Shown here piece after piece: positions 57,880 to 64,000 of a stretch of DNA of 64,000 nt. The notes under the pieces were generated by a model. The model was not told the origin of the DNA. It did no database searches and was given only the letters and a program-made list of their open reading frames with translations. How positions within the stretch are numbered: the first letter of the stretch is position 1; each line of letters opens with the position of its first letter. The position numbers and the translations under genes were made by a program. This DNA is from Phycomyces nitens (Eukaryota > Mucoromycota > Mucoromycetes > Mucorales > Phycomycetaceae). The DNA is taken from the NCBI GenBank assembly GCA_022702545.1, contig JAHRBC010000004.1, forward strand, positions 2,542,001 to 2,606,000. Reading direction: 5' to 3'.

Positions 57880-58285
57880 TTAGCGGGTGTACATGCGCAT
57901 ATCCCGATTAAAGACCTGCAGTTCAGAACGACCAGCTTTGAAATATCGAGATTGCATTGATTGTTCATATTCAATGGCATTTACGTTGCTAGTGTTGCCA
58001 AGGTCCCAATACCCAGTGTTTTCACCCCACACCAGTTGGTAATATCCAGACCCCCCCTGTTGGTCCATTGCCCCACCCCAACTTCTGTAATGAGTACAAG
58101 GTTCTGTGTCAATCTGTACAAGTCAAATGTTGGCCGAGTACATTGATTGGATAAACATGACATGAAAAGAAAAACTCAATCTTGGCATATCAATTTACAT
58201 TTATTTTGATTCCTGGCTCCTTTAATGTTAGAAATTACTTGCTTATTTGTGATTTGTGATTTGTTTTTTGACTTGACTCTGACAT
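57880..58285 (-). CDS. Small Gly/aromatic-rich protein (two exons)
   Basis: Exons 58285-58239 and 58084-57880 join in phase to 83 residues, beginning MSESSQKTNHK. The core is rich in Gly, Tyr and Trp (GGSGYYQLVWGENTGYWDLG), followed by a more ordinary helix-like part (AIEYEQSMQSRYFKAGRSE) and an Arg-rich end. The intron (154 nt) has GTAATT, a CTAAC branch-like site and an ATTACAG acceptor. If exon 1 is wrong, an internal ATG at 58068 still gives 62 residues of the same frame. Family unknown. Confidence 0.42.
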
Positions 58286-59251
58286 GGATCCCAGTCTTGT
58301 GTTTTCAGAATGAACCACTTGGGGGTGGGGAGTTCAGCATTTCATTACGGTGCGCAGTAATATACGGTTGATCAATATAAATCTATACTTCAATTCCTAA
58401 AGGTGCTTGATGACATTGTGCATGGTATAGAACCAAGAAGAACCATCATTTCTTTCAAGTTTAGACTAAACATGATTGTTACACCCATTAAAAAAATGAC
58501 AGCTTCTTGATCACAGTCTCTAAACAAACGCACTCCTTTATTTTCATGTTCTCATAAACATTTGTACCTGACAGATGCCGTGGAGATTCTATTTAATGGA
58601 AATTCAACTGACATATATATGTATTGGGTACTAAGCAAGATAAAAAAAAAGGTTCGCCTAGTTTTTACTTTTAGCTCAAAATGGCCCATCGTTTATAAAG
58701 AGGATTCTGTATTACTTTGGAACTTGTGAGCACAACAGCTTGGGGTACAAGAAAATTTTTTTATTCTTTTTTGATATTATTATATCATACAGTGCCAAAG
58801 CATATGTAATGATGATGAAGATGAAGATAACGAAGAAGAAGAAGAAGAATAACAATATAATAATAGAATAATAGAATAATAGAATAATAAAAAGCAAAGA
58901 AAAACAGACCGTATATTGGTTGTAGCAGGTATATATATATATATACATACACATGTATACATGTGCATATTGGATATTCTTCCTCTTCTCTCTTTTTGAT
59001 TTGGTTTCTGTAGTGTGCACTTTTTTTAAGAGAAAGAGAGAGAGAAAGCGAGAAAGGAAGAGAGAAAGATGCATGTATATGTTTTCTCTCTCTCTTTCTC
59101 CGGGGAATATATAAAGTAGTAGTAGTAGTGGTAGTGGTAGTGGTAGTGGTAGTGGTAGTGGTAGTGGTAGTGGTAGTGGTAGTGGTAGTGGTAGTGGTAG
59201 TGGTAGTGGTGGTAATAAGTAGTATAGTTGACAGCAGCATCCTTGTTTATA
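58286..59251. other. Intergenic region with TA runs and a hexanucleotide minisatellite
   Basis: No gene is seen. It holds GAA/TAATAGAA short repeats at 58815-58890, a TA run at 58930-58944, GAGA runs at 59031-59070 and the GGTAGT array below. Confidence 0.65.
59116..59213 (+). repeat. GGTAGT hexanucleotide array
   Basis: About fifteen tandem GTAGTG/GGTAGT units, preceded by four GTA units, just beyond the 3' end of the CLIP-type gene. Read on the minus strand it is a CCACTA repeat. Confidence 0.95.
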
Positions 59252-60769
59252 TTAAAACATCTCGTCGTGATTAGGGCAGTCAAGAGTCGAGTGCACATTA
59301 TATAAATCACAGTTTTCGCAATACTGAATTGAAGATTAGTAAACAGTCATCAGCAACCAATTCTATACACTCACCACTTGGTCAACACTGTATTCTGAGC
59401 GGTGAGCAGTGCAACTTAATACATCGTGTCCTTGGACTTCACATATCTCACAATATAATGCCTCATGGAGGGACTCGGTGCTGTGTGAAAAGGATAGAGA
59501 GACTGGTGATAATGGCAGCCATTCAGCAGAGTGTCTCTTTTCAGCTAGCTGATCAGCCCTCCGTCGCTCAATTGCCAAGGATGTCTCCAATTCGGCCTCA
59601 ACCAGAATCTTAGATTCCAAAAGCGCCTCTGTTTCGGCCAGTTCGGTTTGTAAGGCTTCTAGTTTGGATTTTGTAGCCTGCTCAAGAGCAAGGTACTTCT
59701 TGTGCTGTGTTTCTGCCTGCTGTCTGTAGCGCTCAATCTGCTGCTGCTGGCGACTGTCAGTATTCAGTCCATGGTCTTTTTCAAGATCAAACATGTCGTC
59801 CATCAGCGCCATGCACTCTTGCTCGAGTTCAATCTGTTTTTCCTCGAGTGTGACAATCCGGGCTTTGAGTTCTGCGTTGGACTTTCGTGCTTCGTCCAAC
59901 TGTTGCTGTTGTCCGACCGTGTTACCTGGAAGCAGGCTGCCAAAGCAAGCCTTGTACTGAGACAAGGTTTTCCGTGCGTCTAAAAGATCCCACTCCGTCT
60001 TGGCGTGGGCCATGCGTAACCGTTCATGGTCGTCTTCGGCCTTGGTTTGTGCATCGACGGCTGAGCGCAAACCTGCCTTTGTGCGCTGGCTGTCCTGGTG
60101 TGCCTGAACAAGCGCTGCCTGTAGATGAGCAGCCTGGTCCTTTAGGGCCACGTGGCTGTGTTCCAGTTGTCTGACCTGGTCTTTCAATTCAATGTTCTCT
60201 GTCAGGATTGTCTGGCTGTCTCTCTGGAGGGCATTTGTGATGGCCATGAGTTGCTCTTCTATGAGATGGGCGCTTGTGACCTGGAGTTCGCCACAAGCCT
60301 GTTCTAGGGTTGGTAATACGAGGCATGGCTTGGTGGCTGCAGATGTGCTTTGGGGGGCTATTTGGTGCATGAGGGAATCCAATGCCTCTATCTGCTGTAG
60401 ATGGTGTTGTTTAATGGCATAGATTACATCTGCGCGTGTCCATGGCGACTCTGATGGTTCCAGACTAGACGCGGTTGTCCAGGGAACCTGTTTGGCTGGT
60501 TTCTTTTTCATGTCATTTTTGTTCAGGCGAAATCCAGGATCGGTTGGGGACCGAAGTGCCTGTGGGCGCGTGACGCTGCTCGGGTGGGACAGGCGTGTCA
60601 AATGAGGGCTACGGGCCGACTTTGTGTTGGTGGGTTTGGGTGTGCATGCCTGGAAGGAAGAGGTCTTTGTGGGTTTGGGGAGGTCTTTAAAGGAGACTTC
60701 AAAGAGGCCTGAGGGTGTGGGGGTAGTATAGCGAACACCACTGGCACTGTACGCGTACGGATTTTCCAT
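59252..60769 (-). CDS. CLIP-170-like coiled-coil protein with two C-terminal zinc knuckles
   Basis: Exons 60769-59375 and 59323-59252 give 488 residues. The first ~130 residues are Pro/Ser/Thr/Lys-rich with no globular fold seen. Residues about 130-435 are heptad-rich coiled coil. The C-terminus has a first knuckle YCEICEVQGHDVLSC (CX2CX4HX4C). Across a proper intron (GTG|GTGAGT ... TTCAG) comes a second, YCENCDLYNVHSTLDC, as in CLIP-170. CLIP-170/Tip1/Bik1 track microtubule plus ends through an N-terminal CAP-Gly domain, and the knuckles bind CAP-Gly partners and p150/dynactin. No CAP-Gly (GKNDG motif) is visible here, nor a convincing upstream exon for one. It may be a stand-alone knuckle adaptor or have a missed 5' exon. 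Confidence 0.82.
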
Positions 60770-62224
60770 TGGAAAAAGTAGAGAAGAAAGGTGTAGAAAG
60801 TGCCGCAGCTCAGATTGATTTATTATAATCAACAAAATAGGCTCATGATTTTATTTTTATTTTTATTATATTTTTATTTAATCCGTCAATCTTTCTGTGT
60901 TGCTGAAACGCAAAGTACTTGTGTAGCTTTCCTTTTCAGCCTGGATCCAATAGAGTGTCTTATTTGTGAGTGACGATGGCCTGCAGCAACGCCAACTAAT
61001 GAAGGTAAAAGAGCAGCGCATCGCATGGCATAGTGAAAATGAGAGTATCGATCGTCCTCTGATTCCAAGCCATATAATCATCAGATAAGCCAACTGACAA
61101 TCTTATGATTTTTTAAATAGAGTGGTGTACCATTAGTGCTGGCAATGTTTCCGCGGCTTTGGGTTAAAGATTTCTCTTCCCCGCATTCTTTTTTAAACAT
61201 CTATTTAACCGGAGCACAAACGATTCTTGGCCAAAGGAAAAAAAAATAAGGAAAAACATTGAGCTTTTTTGCATAAAGGGCCAACAATCAGAAATTATTA
61301 TGAATTCTAGTCAGTACAAGAAATATGTTTTGGGGCTATTGTATGACATGTTATATTTTGGCAATTGAACCCGTGCGTAGCTTACCTAAGGATTTAATAC
61401 AAAGAATTAATACACAACACACTTCTTTAAAATCAGTACTTCTTTAATCAAAAATTTTTTTTGTAAAAAATAAAAATAATCAAAAATAAGCTTTTTGTAC
61501 CTATTATCAATTGAGATGGGTGTCTCATGGGAGGGAGGGGACCAATCCCCCAAACCCTGAGCTGATTTTATCAATCTTTGTATTTGATCAGGCAAGTCTA
61601 CAAAGGGCTTGTGAGCTGTTTAAATTGAAAGTAAAAGTGTCACAATTTTACTACATGTAAAGATCATATAGTATAACCCTTTTGTTCTCCTATGGACACC
61701 GATAAACCTGGCAAATATCCTAAATAACATTGTGTGTGCCTTTATCTCTCCAATCAGTCTGATAACGAAATTTCATTGTGTTCTGTGCCCTGTACCCAGC
61801 GGGATTATATACTGTTCATTCAAATACACATCTTGAACCAAAGGGGAACCAAGCCCGGTTTAATAGAACGATAATATCAAATCACTCCAATGAAATCCGG
61901 GTCTGTTATCAAAGGGGTGTGGGAAAGGGTATGTATTCACAATCAATCAATCAATAATAATAATAATATCACAAATTAATAAAGTCCAAAATTGACACAA
62001 ATATACATGTATATCATGTCATGTCATTTCAATTTTTAATTATTAAAAAAAAAAAGCATTATTATTATTAATGTGCAATATCTCATATCACTGGATGAAT
62101 ATTTATCCATACGTTTCTGTAATTTCCATAAATGGTTAAATTACAGAATTCCATCAGAGTTATATAAAACATCACTTGCAGGAATGCCAACCATACGTGA
62201 CTTTGCTAAAAAACAATTGTAATC
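60770..62224. other. 1.5-kb intergenic region, no gene seen
   Basis: Divergent promoter region of the CLIP-type gene and the Nudix gene. AT-rich, with ATAATA and CAAT short repeats near 61945-61965. A 71-codon minus-strand frame at 60878-61093 has no recognisable content. Confidence 0.55.
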
Positions 62225-63024
62225 ATGCTCCCACTCATACCTACAGAAATTACCCCTATTAGACTCTTGGGACAGGGCGACTGGCTCCAACTCGAATTAA
62301 TAAATTACAAGGACAACAACGGCACATTGCGCACATGGGAAAGATGCGTTCGGAAAAAAAAGGATCCAAATGGTGTTGATGGTAAGAAAACATTGGAATT
62401 ACTTGATCTAATGTCATTGTAGCCGTCGACATTCATTGTGTTGTCAAGACACCCGAGCCAGAATTATTGCTTGTGATTCAATACAGGTACATATCGTATT
62501 GCTTGCAAAACTAGTGTCTTATCTTTTTGACTAGACCTGCAATTGGATGCTATTGTATCGAATTTCCTTCAGGTAAAAAAAACCTTTAATCTCCATGGCA
62601 ACAAATTAATATTTTTTGTTTTTAATAGGCCTTATTGACCCAGGCGAGAGTCCATTGGATGCAGCACAGCGAGAACTCAAAGAAGAGACTGGATACCAGG
62701 TGGATCAAGCCAACATGAACTTGTACCCTCAAAGCGTGTGCTACGAACCAGGGTTAACTAATTCCCGCTGTCATGTCGTGTCCACAACTATCGATCTTGC
62801 TCAGTCAGATCTTTCTACTGCTCAATCGCTACAAGACGACGAGTGGAGCCTACAGACCATCTCATTCCCCCTAAACAATCTGCTGGGCCATTTGACAGGT
62901 AAATTGCACCCATTCAAACATCTCATTAATTCTATCACCAGCCTTGGAGAAATCACAGCAAGGAAATCTGGCTATCGATAGTAGACTACACGCATTTGCT
63001 GCTGGATTGAATTATAAGATGTGA
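62225..63024 (+). CDS. Nudix hydrolase, ADP-ribose pyrophosphatase type (NUDT5/Ysa1-like)
   Basis: Five exons (62225-62381, 62423-62486, 62535-62572, 62629-62898, 62942-63024) give 203 residues. The Nudix box is complete (from Gly in GLIDPGE to RELKEETGY: GX5EX7REUXEEXGU), preceded by EFPSG as in NUDT5/Ysa1. The CYEPGLTNSRCHVV stretch gives the PG signature of ADP-ribose pyrophosphatases. It should split ADP-ribose or related ADP-sugars into AMP and ribose-5-phosphate in the cytosol. The last intron is only 43 nt and has no stop in frame. Without splicing the protein would end in unrelated sequence; with it the tail reads AIDSRLHAFAAGL, matching the family's VDARV end. That decides the model. 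Confidence 0.93.
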
Positions 63025-63102
63025 TTGGTCAGAATATATATATATATTTTACAAGAGTAGTTTTTGGCCTATTTGAGAATAGTGGGTATAGATAGAATGA
63101 AA

Positions 63103-63717
63103 TCAAGGACTCTTTGACCCTTTGGTGCCTTTGTCCTGGTTTTCCTTGATGACCAATACCGAGCACTTTAGATGACGTGTCAAATACTCGGACACAGATC
63201 CAAGAAGTTGTCTATACACCAGATTTAGAAACCTCTTAATCATTCTATCTATATAGATCAAAATACCTCTTTAGGAACCCAAGTCCCCTGCTGCCCACAA
63301 TAACCATGTCAATGTTGCTGGCCTCTGCAAATCCCTGGAGTGCCTCACCGGGTTCACCAACCAACAGCTTTGGGGTGGCCTTGTACTGAAGGATTGAAAG
63401 CATCAGATCAGATAAACCCCACTTTGTGTACTTACGCCCTTTGTTCTGAACCATTCGACTACTTGCTCGAGTGCCTTGTTGGCATGCTCTTCGAGCTGGG
63501 TGACGCGTTGATTAAAGTCATCGGCGATCCAGTTTGCAGGACCCACAGCAGCAGCCTCGAGGCCAAATGATCCTTCGATGGCTACAATGTCTTCATTGAC
63601 TACTGTGGCCACAGTGATGGTGTCGTTGGGCAAGAGGACATTGTGATGGACAGCCCACTCGATGGCGTGGTTGGCAATGGCAGAGTGGTCGTAGCAAAAG
63701 AGAATATGACGAGTCAT
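63103..63717 (-). CDS. Universal stress protein (UspA) family
   Basis: Exons 63717-63436, 63385-63267 and 63211-63103 give 169 residues, the usual single-domain size. The first strand reads RHILFCYDHS (Asp for the ATP ribose), the middle has TVATVVNED, and the end carries the nucleotide motif GSRGLGFLKR...LLGSVS. Placing the second acceptor at TATAG|ACAAC gives exactly G-X2-G-X9-G-S. An alternative AG 21 nt upstream would insert seven residues and break the motif, so it was not used. ATP-binding USPs act in stress tolerance; the substrate or partner cannot be read. Confidence 0.9.
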
Positions 63718-64000
63718 GGTTGTAGAGAAAGATGGTAAGAAATCATTGTGGTCTTGATTGATTTATAAATCCCCAGCGGTTGAATGTTCTGCCCAATGGT
63801 CAAAATCATCTGACCCAAACGCAGTGGTAATCGTATGATTCCAGCCTGAAGCACAAACATCTTTTTGCTGTGTCCTGTGCACGTGACCTCAAGTCAGTTC
63901 AAAAACTGAGAGTGATGTGAACAAGTTGTGTGCTAGACTAGAAAGGTCAAGTCCTGTGAGCGACTCCTCAAATTTATATATCTATATAAAAAAAAGAATT
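63718..64000. other. Promoter side of the universal stress gene
   Basis: No gene is seen in the last 280 bases; AT-rich near the window end. The sequence continues beyond the window. Confidence 0.6.

Noticed and set aside
59026..59310. Long His-Tyr / Thr repeat frames on the minus strand
   Set aside because: They are translations of the GGTAGT hexamer array, not genes.
63212..63232. Seven extra residues in the universal stress protein from an earlier acceptor
   Set aside because: They would break the G-X2-G-X9-G-S nucleotide motif; the acceptor at 63212 fits exactly.

Overview
This is nuclear DNA from a filamentous fungus, most likely an early-diverging one (Mucoromycota; Mucorales such as Phycomyces would fit, but species is a guess). 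Reasons: intergenic DNA is AT-rich and full of microsatellites. Genes are compact, with many short introns (about 43-110 nt) of GT(A/G)AGT...YAG type. The adenylate cyclase has the fungal RA / leucine-rich repeat / PP2C / cyclase layout. Several genes are usually missing or very divergent in yeasts (PRL phosphatase, LAMTOR1-type Ragulator subunit, FRAY-type Ste20 kinase, CLIP-type zinc knuckles). All exon models were built by eye from reading frames, splice sites and family conservation. Most close exactly in frame, but none has transcript support.

Layout. 0-6 kb is a repeat-rich patch: a decayed Ty3/gypsy pol, a 324-bp MITE-like element, a perfect 99-bp inverted repeat, a 234-bp direct duplication, and an ORF with a PD-(D/E)XK-like core and a SANT/Myb-like tail. 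6-9 kb holds no gene I can support. 9-14.4 kb has a small membrane protein, a WWE-like miniprotein and GPI13/PIG-O. 16-19.4 kb has a small unknown gene, the CK2 alpha kinase and a 25-codon ORF in its 5' region. 22-24 kb has an anillin-like PH protein. 24-28 kb is mostly empty, with one unresolved and one possible small gene and another repeat fragment. 28.5-33.2 kb has a PRL phosphatase, a PPxY membrane protein, a sepiapterin-reductase-like SDR and a subtilisin-like protease. 34.8-40.1 kb has a small unknown gene, LAMTOR1 and an IML2/TTC39 protein. 41.7-54 kb has adenylate cyclase, a FRAY/OSR1-like kinase and a PPZ-like phosphatase. 56-64 kb has two orphan genes, a CLIP-type coiled-coil protein, a Nudix hydrolase and a universal stress protein.

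Taken together the window is rich in growth and nutrient signalling: cAMP production, lysosomal/vacuolar TOR control (LAMTOR1), CK2, a Ste20-family kinase, and the phosphatases PPZ and PRL. The genes are separately promoted on both strands. Proximity is not evidence of an operon or cluster. The strongest leads for something undescribed are the nuclease-like ORF beside the MITE nest, the CLIP protein without a CAP-Gly domain, the PRL without a prenylation box, the subtilase with a polyacidic propeptide insert, and several lineage-restricted small genes found only by splicing short frames.
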